This document shows positions 52,769 to 60,205 of a stretch of 64,000 bases of DNA, piece after piece (within the stretch, counting starts at the first letter, position 1; every line of letters begins with the position of its first letter). This DNA comes from SIG440 sp045645905 (GTDB lineage Bacteria > Bacillota > Clostridia > Monoglobales > Monoglobaceae), in the NCBI GenBank assembly GCA_045645905.1, contig JAZRJT010000016.1, positions 1-64,000 on the forward strand. Reading direction: 5' to 3'. Under the pieces are notes generated by a model. The model did not search any database and was not told where the DNA came from. It saw only the letters and a program-made list of their open reading frames with translations. The position numbers and the translations under genes were made by a program.

Positions 52769-53113
52769 TTAATCAACAAGAATGAGGGCAATAAAAACAA
52801 GCATTTCATCACCGGTATTTTTAATAGAGTGACCTTGACCTGATGGGGTTAATGTTACCATTCCCGGAAGCACATCAACCTTGGTTCCATTGTCATTATA
52901 GATGCCCTGTCCTGAAAGAATAAAAAATGTTTCACTTTCCCCAACGTGCATATGATATTGCACTTCTTCGCCCGGTTTTAACTGTACCAAAGAGAAAAGT
53001 CTGATTCTGGGATCCCATGCATCAAAGTCTGCAAGGTTGGTCTTAAACATTTTTTCCATGCCTTCGTTGTTAAATTTAGTTTCTGTTTTCAGTTGTTCTA
53101 TTTGTTTGTACAT
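52769..53113 (-). CDS. Cupin-domain protein
   Basis: This 114-aa single cupin has motif 1 G(x)5HxHxxExFxxxxG present as YHMHVGESETFFILSGQG (about 55-72) and motif 2 as GMVTLTPSGQGHSIKNTGDE (about 84-103). The metal-binding His and Glu residues are retained. Small cupins range from sugar isomerases to regulatory sensors, and nothing here fixes the role. It has a TTGCAA-16-TATAAT promoter about 70-90 bases upstream and is transcribed alone. Confidence 0.88.
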   Translation of the reverse strand: MYKQIEQLKTETKFNNEGMEKMFKTNLADFDAWDPRIRLFSLVQLKPGEEVQYHMHVGESETFFILSGQGIYNDNGTKVDVLPGMVTLTPSGQGHSIKNTGDEMLVFIALILVD

Positions 53114-53255
53114 ATAAACATCTCCCTACAATCAAAAGTTCTAAAGTTATATAGAATTAATAAACGATTTAGATTGTGAATTCATTATACCACATTTTAT
53201 ATGTTTTGCAAATATAAATAAAGAATTTTTAATAGCTAAATATTTATATTTTATC

Positions 53256-53284
53256 TTGACATTTATCAAACTTTGTGGTATCAT
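53256..53284 (+). promoter_or_regulatory. Promoter of tRNA-Asp and tRNA-Thr
   Basis: TTGACA, a 17-base spacer and TATCAT end 19 bases before the mature tRNA-Asp. Confidence 0.88.
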
Positions 53285-53303
53285 TTCTTAGTGGTCTTAA
53301 TTT

Positions 53304-53380
53304 GGTCCGGTAGTTCAGTTGGTTAGAATGCCAGCCTGTCACGCTGGAGGTCGTGGGTTCGAGCCCCATCCGGATCGCCA
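53304..53380 (+). tRNA. tRNA-Asp(GUC)
   Basis: The complete cloverleaf has acceptor GGTCCGG/CCGGATC, anticodon loop CTGTCAC with GTC, the GGTTCGAGCCC T loop, discriminator G and an encoded CCA. Confidence 0.97.
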
Positions 53381-53385
53381 TTTAT

Positions 53386-53461
<76 letters not shown>

Positions 53462-53462
53462 A

Positions 53463-53492
53463 AAAAATCCTGTCATAAGACAGGATTTTTTT
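53463..53492 (+). terminator. Terminator of the tRNA pair
   Basis: The perfect AAAAATCCTGTC/GACAGGATTTTT stem has loop ATAA and a T run. It can also end the convergent DUF4430 gene. Confidence 0.93.
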
Positions 53493-53504
53493 ATTATTCT
53501 TAAT

Positions 53505-53918
53505 CTATTTCATATAAGTAAACTCATAATGCTCACCATCAGAAATTTTTGTGCTATCCACACCTGTCTGCATATATCCACTGTTCTTTGTCAGCGACCA
53601 ATAGCTTTGGTTTATATCATAGTCAGCCGTAATGCCGTTAACCACCTTAACATAAAGTCCATAAGGACCTTTTTCGCCCGATATAAGTCCGTGTTCCAAT
53701 AATGCATCTCCCAGAGCTTCTTTATCTGTATTAATCGTAAATGTAACCGTTTTATCTCCTGCAACAACATCTACTGTTACAACCTTTCCTCCATTTCCAA
53801 GTTCGGCATCTTCAGTATATGTCGCAGTCTCCCACAAACTCTTTTCACCCGTTGACACATTACAAGCCGTCATAAACATACACAATATACAAATCATTAA
53901 GCTAATGCATTTTTTCAT
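53505..53918 (-). CDS. DUF4430-domain lipoprotein
   Basis: This 137-aa lipoprotein starts at ATG 53918 after GGGGTG. Its signal peptide has lipobox FMTACN (Cys near residue 19). One DUF4430 domain (about 45-137) contains DKEALGDALLEHGLISGEKGPYGLYVKVVNGI and YWSLTKNSGYMQTGVDSTKISDGEHYEFTYMK. This fold is shared with the C-terminal domain of cobalamin-binding intrinsic-factor-like proteins, and bacterial copies are surface ligand-binding modules of uncertain ligand. It is transcribed alone. Confidence 0.9.
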   Translation of the reverse strand: MKKCISLMICILCMFMTACNVSTGEKSLWETATYTEDAELGNGGKVVTVDVVAGDKTVTFTINTDKEALGDALLEHGLISGEKGPYGLYVKVVNGITADYDINQSYWSLTKNSGYMQTGVDSTKISDGEHYEFTYMK

Positions 53919-53959
53919 TTCTATCACCCCTGTTTATTAATATTTTAATTAATTATAAA

Positions 53960-53993
53960 AACAATCCCGGAATTTTGTAATTCCGGGATTGTT
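53960..53993 (-). terminator. Terminator of the purine salvage operon
   Basis: A 15-bp perfect stem AACAATCCCGGAATT/AATTCCGGGATTGTT is followed by TTTATAATT on the minus strand, just past the second permease. Confidence 0.9.
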
Positions 53994-53995
53994 CA

Positions 53996-54982
53996 TTACC
54001 GTTCTTCTCGGAAATAAGGTAATCCAAGCGCAGCCGGCGGCTGATTTTCTTTTTTGTTTCTCATGCTTGTAATAATCAGCACAAGAATGGTAACAACATA
54101 AGGCAGCATCTCAAAAAGCTTTTTAGCACTTACACTGATGTTGGGAATATAAGTCGGGATTACATATAAAAATCCAAACAGAATAGAGCCAAGAATACTG
54201 ATAGACGGTCTCCAGACTGAGAATATAACAAGAGCAATCGAAAGCCAGCCTCTGTCTCCAAAACCGTTGTTTGACCATACACCATTGGCATAGTCCATTA
54301 CATAGTATAATCCGCCCAGTCCTGCAATTGCACTACCTATGCAAGTAACAAGATATTTGTACCTGGTAACATTTATACCGGCTGCATCGGCTGTTTCGGG
54401 GCTTTCTCCCACCGCTCTCAGATGCAGACCTATACGGGTTTTGTTAAGAACAAACGATGAAACGAGCGCCACAGTAATTGCCACATACACCAAAAAACCA
54501 TAAGACACAAATACATCCCCAAACCAGCCCAGCTTATCAGCAAAGGGTAATTGGGTTTTAAATGCTGCGCTGGTGTTTGAAAGTGCGATAGAGGGCACAT
54601 CTGAATCAACTAGTTTAATTAACGAGCCGCCAAAAAAGTTGCCGATACCTATACCAAATGTTGTGAGAGCAAGACCGGTAACGTTTTGATTAGCCCTTAA
54701 AGTTACTGTCAGGAAGCAATAAATCAGTCCCATCAGGGTTGAACCAATCAGTGAACATAGTAGAGGGATAATAACCGCAAAAAAAGGATTAAGCATTGCA
54801 GGGTTTGTCAGGCTTTGTTCATAGATAAACGCACCTGCCACACCGCTGATTGCACCAACATACATAATACCCGGAATACCAAGATTCAAATGTCCTGATT
54901 TTTCGGTAAGAATTTCTCCGGTTGAACCAAACAACAAAGGAGTTCCCTGCATAACTGCACGCTGAATAATAGTTATAATCAT
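53996..54982 (-). CDS. Nucleoside ABC transporter permease 2
   Basis: This 328-aa membrane subunit of the branched-chain/nucleoside permease family (NupQ/YufQ-like) has about nine hydrophobic segments. It shows GSTGEILTEKSGHLNLGIPGIMYVGA near the N-terminus and RAVGESPETADAAGINVTRYKYL (about 195), the loop that contacts the ATPase. It pairs with permease 1, with which it overlaps by four nt (ATGA). Confidence 0.92.
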   Translation of the reverse strand: MIITIIQRAVMQGTPLLFGSTGEILTEKSGHLNLGIPGIMYVGAISGVAGAFIYEQSLTNPAMLNPFFAVIIPLLCSLIGSTLMGLIYCFLTVTLRANQNVTGLALTTFGIGIGNFFGGSLIKLVDSDVPSIALSNTSAAFKTQLPFADKLGWFGDVFVSYGFLVYVAITVALVSSFVLNKTRIGLHLRAVGESPETADAAGINVTRYKYLVTCIGSAIAGLGGLYYVMDYANGVWSNNGFGDRGWLSIALVIFSVWRPSISILGSILFGFLYVIPTYIPNISVSAKKLFEMLPYVVTILVLIITSMRNKKENQPPAALGLPYFREER

Positions 54983-56085
54983 ACATTTTCCTCCTTTTTG
55001 TTTAACTTAATTCTGTAGTTGATAAAGAATTCTGAACCTATGATAAAGAATATTATAATACCTGTTATAATATCAGAAAACGAAGAATTAAGTCTGTAAA
55101 CCTCAGAAATTTTTGAAGCGCCCTTTTGCAAAAATACAATTAAAAGAGATGTTACAATCATAAAAATCGGGTTGAATTTAGCAAGCCACGAAACCATAAT
55201 TGCCGTAAAGCCTCTTCCGCCCGAAGTATCGCTTTTCAGAGAATGGTCTGTTCCTGCAACGAGAAGAAAGCCCGCAATACCGCAAAGAGCACCTGAGATT
55301 GCCATAGTTCTTAAAATTACCTTTTTTACATTGATACCGATATATCTTGCGGTTTTTTCACTTTCGCCGACTACCGATATTTCGTAGCCCTGCTTGCTGT
55401 ATTTTAAATAAAAATATACTAAAACGGTAAGCAAGGCAACAATTAAAATATTAATCAGATATTTCTGCCCAAAAATTGTGGGTAGCTGACCAAATTCTAA
55501 CGTTCTGGGTGTACCCGAGCCCTTAGGCACAGACCACTCAAGAGTAAAATAAGCAACAATTTGAATTGCCACATAGTTCATCATCAGGGTAAAAAGCGTT
55601 TCGTTGGAATTGAAGCGTGTTTTAAAATATGCAGGAATTAATCCCCATATAGATGCTGAAACAATACTTGCGATAAACATTATTGGTATCAGCACAGGTG
55701 ACGGCAGTTTTTCACCAAGAAAAATCATACAGGTTGCCGTCGCTAAGCCACCAATCAGAATCTGACCTTCGCCGCCAATGTTCCAGAATTTCATTTTAAA
55801 TGCCGGTGTAACCGCCAGAGAAACACAAAGGAGAATGGCTGTGTTCTGTAAAAGATTCCACGCAAGACGCGGTGTGCCTATGGCACCTTCAACCATAGTT
55901 TTATACATTTCCAAGGGGTTAAGGTCAGTAAGTGAAATCGTCACAAAACCGCACACAATCAAGGCAAGGAGTACCGAAATGATTCTGATAATCCAGGCTT
56001 TCCACCACACAATGTCGTCACGCTTGATAATATGACCAAGGGAATTGCCAAATGTCGTTAAAACAAATTTATCAATTTTACTCAT
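54979..56085 (-). CDS. Nucleoside ABC transporter permease 1
   Basis: This 368-aa membrane subunit (NupP/YufP-like) has about ten hydrophobic segments. It has FKMKFWNIGGEGQILIGGLATA (about 95) and the ATPase-docking loop VVGESEKTARYIGINVKKVI (about 250). ATG 56085 is chosen because GAGGAGGG lies just upstream, inside the end of the ATPase gene, which it overlaps by eight nt. It acts with permease 2. Confidence 0.92.
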   Translation of the reverse strand: MSKIDKFVLTTFGNSLGHIIKRDDIVWWKAWIIRIISVLLALIVCGFVTISLTDLNPLEMYKTMVEGAIGTPRLAWNLLQNTAILLCVSLAVTPAFKMKFWNIGGEGQILIGGLATATCMIFLGEKLPSPVLIPIMFIASIVSASIWGLIPAYFKTRFNSNETLFTLMMNYVAIQIVAYFTLEWSVPKGSGTPRTLEFGQLPTIFGQKYLINILIVALLTVLVYFYLKYSKQGYEISVVGESEKTARYIGINVKKVILRTMAISGALCGIAGFLLVAGTDHSLKSDTSGGRGFTAIMVSWLAKFNPIFMIVTSLLIVFLQKGASKISEVYRLNSSFSDIITGIIIFFIIGSEFFINYRIKLNKKEENV

Positions 56086-57640
56086 TGTCACATCCCTCCT
56101 CTTCTGCATTTTCATCAACTGATTTTGTCATCAGTATACCGATTTCTTCTTTTGTAGTGTTTCTTCCATCTACAATACCGGTAATTCTTCCCGAACCTAT
56201 GACCATAATTCTGTCACACAATTCTATCAAAACATCAAGGTCCTCGCCGACAAAAATAACCGCTACGCCTTTTTTCTTTTGCTCGTTCAGCAAATTATAT
56301 ATGGTATAAGATGAGTTAATATCAAGACCTCTCACCGGATAAGCAGCCATAAGAACTGTAGGAGAAGACGCAATTTCTCTGCCCACAAGAATTTTCTGTA
56401 CGTTTCCGCCGGAAAGCCTTCTTACAGGTGTATTGACAGAAGGTGTCACAACTTCAAGCCGCTGGACAATATCCTCCGCAAGACTTTTGGGACCTTTTCT
56501 CTGCAGGAATAACGACTCGCCTTTTTTATAGCTTCTCAGCATCATATTGTCAACAATATCCATATTGCCAACCAAACCCATGCCCAATCTGTCTTCGGGT
56601 ACAAATGCAAGCCTTACACCCATTTGACGAATTTCAAGCGGTGTCTTATCACGGAGATTTTCTGATTTCTTAGTTTTGGGGTTGTTATAGATAACACAGC
56701 CATTGTCCAGATGCTGTAGCCCTGCGATAGCCTCTAAAAGCTCACGCTGACCGCTTCCGGCGATACCGGCTATACCAAGAATTTCTCCCGAGCGGGCAGT
56801 AAACGAAACATTGTCTAAAAGCTTTATTCCGTCACGGTTTATACAACTGATATTTTCTACAATCAAACGGTCGGTACAGTTAACCGCATCACTTCGTTCA
56901 ATGTTTAAAGAAATTTTCTTGCCCACCATCATTTCGGTAAGCTCCGCCTCACTGGTCTCAGAAGTTTTTACCGTGCCAATATACTCACCTTTACGCAAAA
57001 CCGCAACATTATCCGACAAAGAAAGCACCTCGTGCAGCTTGTGAGTAATAATAATAATTGCCTTGCCGCTTTCACGCATATTTCTCAAAACTTTAAAGAG
57101 TTTAACCGTTTCCTGAGGTGTAAGAACTGCGGTAGGCTCATCAAGAATTAAAATGTCTGCCCCTCTGAAAAGCACTTTGATAATTTCAACTGTCTGCTTT
57201 TCGGATACCGACATTTCGTATATCTTCTTATACGGGTCAAGCTCAAACCCGTACTGCAAGGTTATCTCCTTAATTTTTTCGATATATTTAGGCATATCAA
57301 ATCCCTTTTCATCTTCAAGACCCAAAACGATATTTTCGGCAGCATTAAAAACATCTACCAGCTTAAAATGCTGATGAATCATACCGATTTTATAATTAAA
57401 GGCATCCTTGGGCGATGCAATTACAACTTCCTTGCCATCAGCAAAAATACGGCCGCTGTCAGGATAATAAATACCCGAAACCATATTCATAAGTGTTGTT
57501 TTACCGCTTCCGTTTTCACCCAGAATTGAAAGAATCTCACCCTTTCTCACCTTGAGTGAAATGTTTTTATTAGCAACAACACTGCCAAAGGTTTTAGTAA
57601 TGTTTTTAAGTTCAAGAGCAATATTTTGTTCCATAGCCAT
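56078..57640 (-). CDS. Nucleoside/sugar ABC transporter, tandem ATPase
   Basis: This 520-aa protein has two ATP-binding cassettes, as in NupO/YufO and RbsA. The first has Walker A GENGSGKTTLMN (about 40), an atypical signature MSVSEKQTVEIIKVL (about 140) and Walker B ILILDEPTAVL. The second has GIAGSGQRELLEAIAGL (about 290), LSGGNVQKILVGREIA (about 408) and the degenerate Walker B MAAYPVRGLD, which lacks the usual acidic pair, as is common in this family. It energises the two permeases encoded downstream. Confidence 0.94.
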   Translation of the reverse strand: MAMEQNIALELKNITKTFGSVVANKNISLKVRKGEILSILGENGSGKTTLMNMVSGIYYPDSGRIFADGKEVVIASPKDAFNYKIGMIHQHFKLVDVFNAAENIVLGLEDEKGFDMPKYIEKIKEITLQYGFELDPYKKIYEMSVSEKQTVEIIKVLFRGADILILDEPTAVLTPQETVKLFKVLRNMRESGKAIIIITHKLHEVLSLSDNVAVLRKGEYIGTVKTSETSEAELTEMMVGKKISLNIERSDAVNCTDRLIVENISCINRDGIKLLDNVSFTARSGEILGIAGIAGSGQRELLEAIAGLQHLDNGCVIYNNPKTKKSENLRDKTPLEIRQMGVRLAFVPEDRLGMGLVGNMDIVDNMMLRSYKKGESLFLQRKGPKSLAEDIVQRLEVVTPSVNTPVRRLSGGNVQKILVGREIASSPTVLMAAYPVRGLDINSSYTIYNLLNEQKKKGVAVIFVGEDLDVLIELCDRIMVIGSGRITGIVDGRNTTKEEIGILMTKSVDENAEEEGCDNE

Positions 57641-57715
57641 CTCCTGTATTAAAAAATCCTATGTTTTCTGATAAACACACCCCTCTGTTCACCACAAAAC
57701 ACAAGGTTTATCTAA

Positions 57716-57744
57716 TATAGGGCGGAGAGATACTCCGCCCTATA
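57716..57744 (-). terminator. Attenuating hairpin after the BMP gene
   Basis: A 12-bp perfect stem TATAGGGCGGAG/CTCCGCCCTATA has a five-base loop, but only a weak T run follows. Lying between the binding-protein and ATPase genes, it probably stabilises the upstream mRNA or causes partial termination, giving more binding protein than ATPase. Confidence 0.7.
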
Positions 57745-57756
57745 CTAAAAACTTAA

Positions 57757-58962
57757 TTAAAATGCGCTGTTGAGCAATGTGATACCGTCGATCTGGAGAT
57801 CGAAGTAAGGAGCACTGCGGAATTCAGATTCATGGAAATAGCCATCAGCTATAACTTCTGTATCCTTAGCGTATTCGGGGTCTGTATCAACGTCTGCAAG
57901 GTAAGAATTAAGCTTTTCGCCGCCAACTGTAAAGTTGTTTGTATCAAATACATGAATTTCACCTGCAATAAGCTTAGCCTTTGCATCTTCCAAAGCTTCC
58001 TTTGTGCCTTCAGCGGCAACAGCTTCGTTAATGTCTGTCAGCTTAACAGAACCTACCTCAAAGCCTTCACACCAATCAGCAACAATTGCTTCACCATTGA
58101 GTTTAGCATTGATTATGTACTTAAAGTAAGGAGCCCAGTCGATTCTTGAAGAAACGATAAATGTGTTGGGGCAAGCGCTCTGTGTGCTGCCGTTGTAAGA
58201 AACGTTGGGAACACCTGCATTTTCACAAGCTGTGGGAGCACCCATTGAGTCAGCATGCTGACTGATGAGTACACAGTTGTTGCTCAAAAGCTTGGTAGCA
58301 GCTTCTTTTTCAAGAGCTTCGTCATACCAGCTTCCTGTGAACTGAACTTCCATTGTTGCGCTTGGGCAAACTGATTTTGCACCAAGGTAGAATGAAGTAT
58401 AACCTGAAACAACTTCTGCGTATGTGTATGCACCTACATAACCTATCTTAGCCTGGTCAGCAGTAATTTTGCCGCTTTCAATCATTTCGTTAAGCTTCAT
58501 ACCAGCAGCGATACCTGCAAGGTATCTGCCTTCGTAAATTGAAGCAAATGCATTGTGGAAGTTAGCAACATTTTCAGTGTGAGCAGTAGTTCCGGTAGCA
58601 TGACAGAATTCAACCTCAGGGAATTCTTTAGCAGCCTTCAACATATAGGGCTCGTGACCGAAGCTGTTTGCAAAAACAATGTTACAACCCTGGTCTGCCA
58701 GGTCTGCTGCTGCTTCGTAACACTCGTTACCTTCAGGAATGTTTGTCTTGAAAATAACCTGTTCGGGCTTGAGACCAAGCTCTGCAGTAGCTGCTTCTGC
58801 CGCTTCAAGGAAGTTCTTGTCGTATGTTGAGTTTTCATCGTGCAAGAAAATGAAACCAATCTTGAAATCAGCGTTTGCGTTTTTGTCGCCGCAACCTGTG
58901 AGCATAGCTAAAGATGCTACAAGCATTACGGTAACCAGAAGAATTGAAAGTACCTTCTTCAT
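57757..58962 (-). CDS. BMP-family nucleoside-binding lipoprotein
   Basis: This 401-aa lipoprotein has signal and lipobox SLAMLTGCGD (Cys near residue 24). A PnrA/BmpA-type binding fold follows: FKIGFIFLHDENSTYDKNFLEAAEAATAEL, CNIVFANSFGHE and YEGRYLAGIAAGMKLNEMI. PnrA proteins bind purine nucleosides, which fits the xpt gene 66 nt upstream. It feeds the ATPase and two permeases encoded downstream. Confidence 0.93.
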   Translation of the reverse strand: MKKVLSILLVTVMLVASLAMLTGCGDKNANADFKIGFIFLHDENSTYDKNFLEAAEAATAELGLKPEQVIFKTNIPEGNECYEAAADLADQGCNIVFANSFGHEPYMLKAAKEFPEVEFCHATGTTAHTENVANFHNAFASIYEGRYLAGIAAGMKLNEMIESGKITADQAKIGYVGAYTYAEVVSGYTSFYLGAKSVCPSATMEVQFTGSWYDEALEKEAATKLLSNNCVLISQHADSMGAPTACENAGVPNVSYNGSTQSACPNTFIVSSRIDWAPYFKYIINAKLNGEAIVADWCEGFEVGSVKLTDINEAVAAEGTKEALEDAKAKLIAGEIHVFDTNNFTVGGEKLNSYLADVDTDPEYAKDTEVIADGYFHESEFRSAPYFDLQIDGITLLNSAF

Positions 58963-59028
58963 AAGTTAATAACCTCCCTGCCTTATTTGGCATAAAAATA
59001 TTTATGTAAATAAACTTTACATACAAAA

Positions 59029-59601
59029 CTATTTACGGAACGTTAATGAAGAATCTGTCATCGACTCTATTATTGCCAAAGACTCAACCCTTACACCTTT
59101 TTCTCTTAACTCATCTCCGCCGCCCTGAAAACCTTTTTCAATAGCGATGGCACAACCAACCAATTCTGCGCCCGCCTGATTTACAATATCCATCAGTCCG
59201 GTCAGGGCATTTCCTTTTGCGAGAAAATCGTCTATGATAAGAACAGAGTCACCGCTATCCAAAAACTCCTTACTTACCACGGCATCATACACATTTTTTC
59301 GTGTAAATGATGTAACCCTTGACGAGTAAACTGAATCAGAAATATTTCCGGATTTATTCTTTTTAACAAAAACAACCGGAACATTCATAAACTGTGCTGT
59401 AGCAAATGCAATAGGAATACCCGATGTTTCAATAGTCAGAATTTTGTTAACCTGCTGGTTTTCATAAATCCGAGCAATTTCCTTGCCCATTTCCAAAAGA
59501 AACGGAACATCAATGCGATGGTTTAAAAAACAATCAACTTTAAGTATATCACCGGGCAAAACCGTACCCTCGTTCAGTATCTTTTCTTCTAACGCCTTCA
59601 T
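59029..59601 (-). CDS. xpt: Xanthine phosphoribosyltransferase
   Basis: This 190-aa PRTase converts xanthine and PRPP to XMP for purine salvage. It has the N-terminal MKALEEKILNEGTVLPGDILKVDCFLNHRID of Xpt, ETSGIPIAFATA (about 58), and the PRPP loop VLIIDDFLAKGNALTG (about 119-134), followed by GCAIAIEKGFQGGG. It leads the nucleoside transport operon. The leader is only about 40 bases, so the purine riboswitch often found upstream of xpt in Firmicutes is absent. Confidence 0.95.
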   Translation of the reverse strand: MKALEEKILNEGTVLPGDILKVDCFLNHRIDVPFLLEMGKEIARIYENQQVNKILTIETSGIPIAFATAQFMNVPVVFVKKNKSGNISDSVYSSRVTSFTRKNVYDAVVSKEFLDSGDSVLIIDDFLAKGNALTGLMDIVNQAGAELVGCAIAIEKGFQGGGDELREKGVRVESLAIIESMTDSSLTFRK

Positions 59602-59644
59602 GACGGTTCACCTCTAAAAGCAAAAAAGTGTAATTATAAAAAAA

Positions 59645-59673
59645 ATTATATCACGCAATTATCCAAAAGTCAA
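59645..59673 (-). promoter_or_regulatory. Promoter of the xpt operon
   Basis: TTGACT, a 17-base spacer and a perfect TATAAT lie on the minus strand, giving a leader of about 40 bases. Confidence 0.92.
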
Positions 59674-59710
59674 CAATTTTCGCCTTTACTGTTTATATTT
59701 TTCATTTAAA

Positions 59711-59740
59711 AGACACCTGCAAAAGCAAGCGCCTTTTCGT
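59711..59740 (-). terminator. Second hairpin upstream of xpt
   Basis: On the minus strand AAAAGGCGCTTGC pairs with GCAGGTGTCTTTT over 13 bp, using three G-U pairs that would be mismatches on the plus strand. It sits about 120 bases beyond the atp terminator with no gene between. Confidence 0.65.
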
Positions 59741-59859
59741 ATTAAACAGATACATTTTAATAAATTATATATTTTTTTGTATAAAAAAAATTATAAGTAC
59801 TCAAAAATAATACGGAAAAGAATACTGCATATGTTTAACTACAAAAAAACAAACCATAC

Positions 59860-59891
59860 AAAGGCGGCTGCATAAAGCTGCAGCCGCCTTT
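59860..59891 (-). terminator. Terminator of the atp operon
   Basis: A 13-bp perfect GC-rich stem AAAGGCGGCTGCA/TGCAGCCGCCTTT lies 50 bases past atpC. A T-rich stretch follows after a few bases. Confidence 0.88.
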
Positions 59892-59910
59892 AAAAATTCC
59901 ATTATTTATT

Positions 59911-59937
59911 TTTGACCCCAACTATTGACAAAGAGCC
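59911..59937 (-). repeat. 27-bp dispersed repeat, copy 2
   Basis: Identical to 11541-11567 in the same orientation. It begins four bases past the atpC stop codon (minus strand), at the point where the gene lacks its usual C-terminal half. Confidence 0.8.
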
Positions 59938-59941
59938 TATT

Positions 59942-60205
59942 TTATATCCATTGTGCACTGCCTGACATAAGAGTAACACTCTCGGTTGTTACGCTCAGCA
60001 GCCCTCTTTCAACATTAAGAGGTTTAACCGTGCCGTCTGCAAGTTCAATTCGGCATTCGCAAGGCTTTACCGATGTAAGAAGAGGAACATGATTTGCCAT
60101 GACGGCAAGGTCACCCTCGCTACCGCGAAGAGAAACCTTTACAATGTCACCTTCATATAAATTTCCGTCCGGTGTTGATATAACAAACTTAAATGTTTTC
60201 ATCAT
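59942..60205 (-). CDS. atpC: ATP synthase epsilon subunit, short form
   Basis: This 87-aa protein matches only the N-terminal beta-sandwich domain of epsilon (TFKFVISTPDGNLYEGDIVKVSLRGSEGDLAVMANHVPLLTSVKP). The C-terminal helical hairpin, which inhibits ATP hydrolysis in many bacteria (usual length about 130-140), is absent. Short epsilon subunits do occur naturally in some phyla, so this may be functional. The 27-bp repeat lying right after the stop suggests truncation by an insertion instead. It overlaps atpD by four nt. Confidence 0.88.
   Translation of the reverse strand: MMKTFKFVISTPDGNLYEGDIVKVSLRGSEGDLAVMANHVPLLTSVKPCECRIELADGTVKPLNVERGLLSVTTESVTLMSGSAQWI

Larger units (their letters stand above)
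59602..59941. other. Intergenic region between atpC and xpt
   Basis: About 340 very AT-rich bases hold, from right to left, the 27-bp repeat copy 2, the atp operon terminator (59860-59891), an A/T tract, a second hairpin (59711-59740) and the xpt promoter. No purine riboswitch or open reading frame of note is seen. Confidence 0.7.

Noticed and set aside
59602..59644. Purine riboswitch before xpt
   Set aside because: I looked for the aptamer core on the minus strand; the leader after the strong promoter is too short and lacks it.
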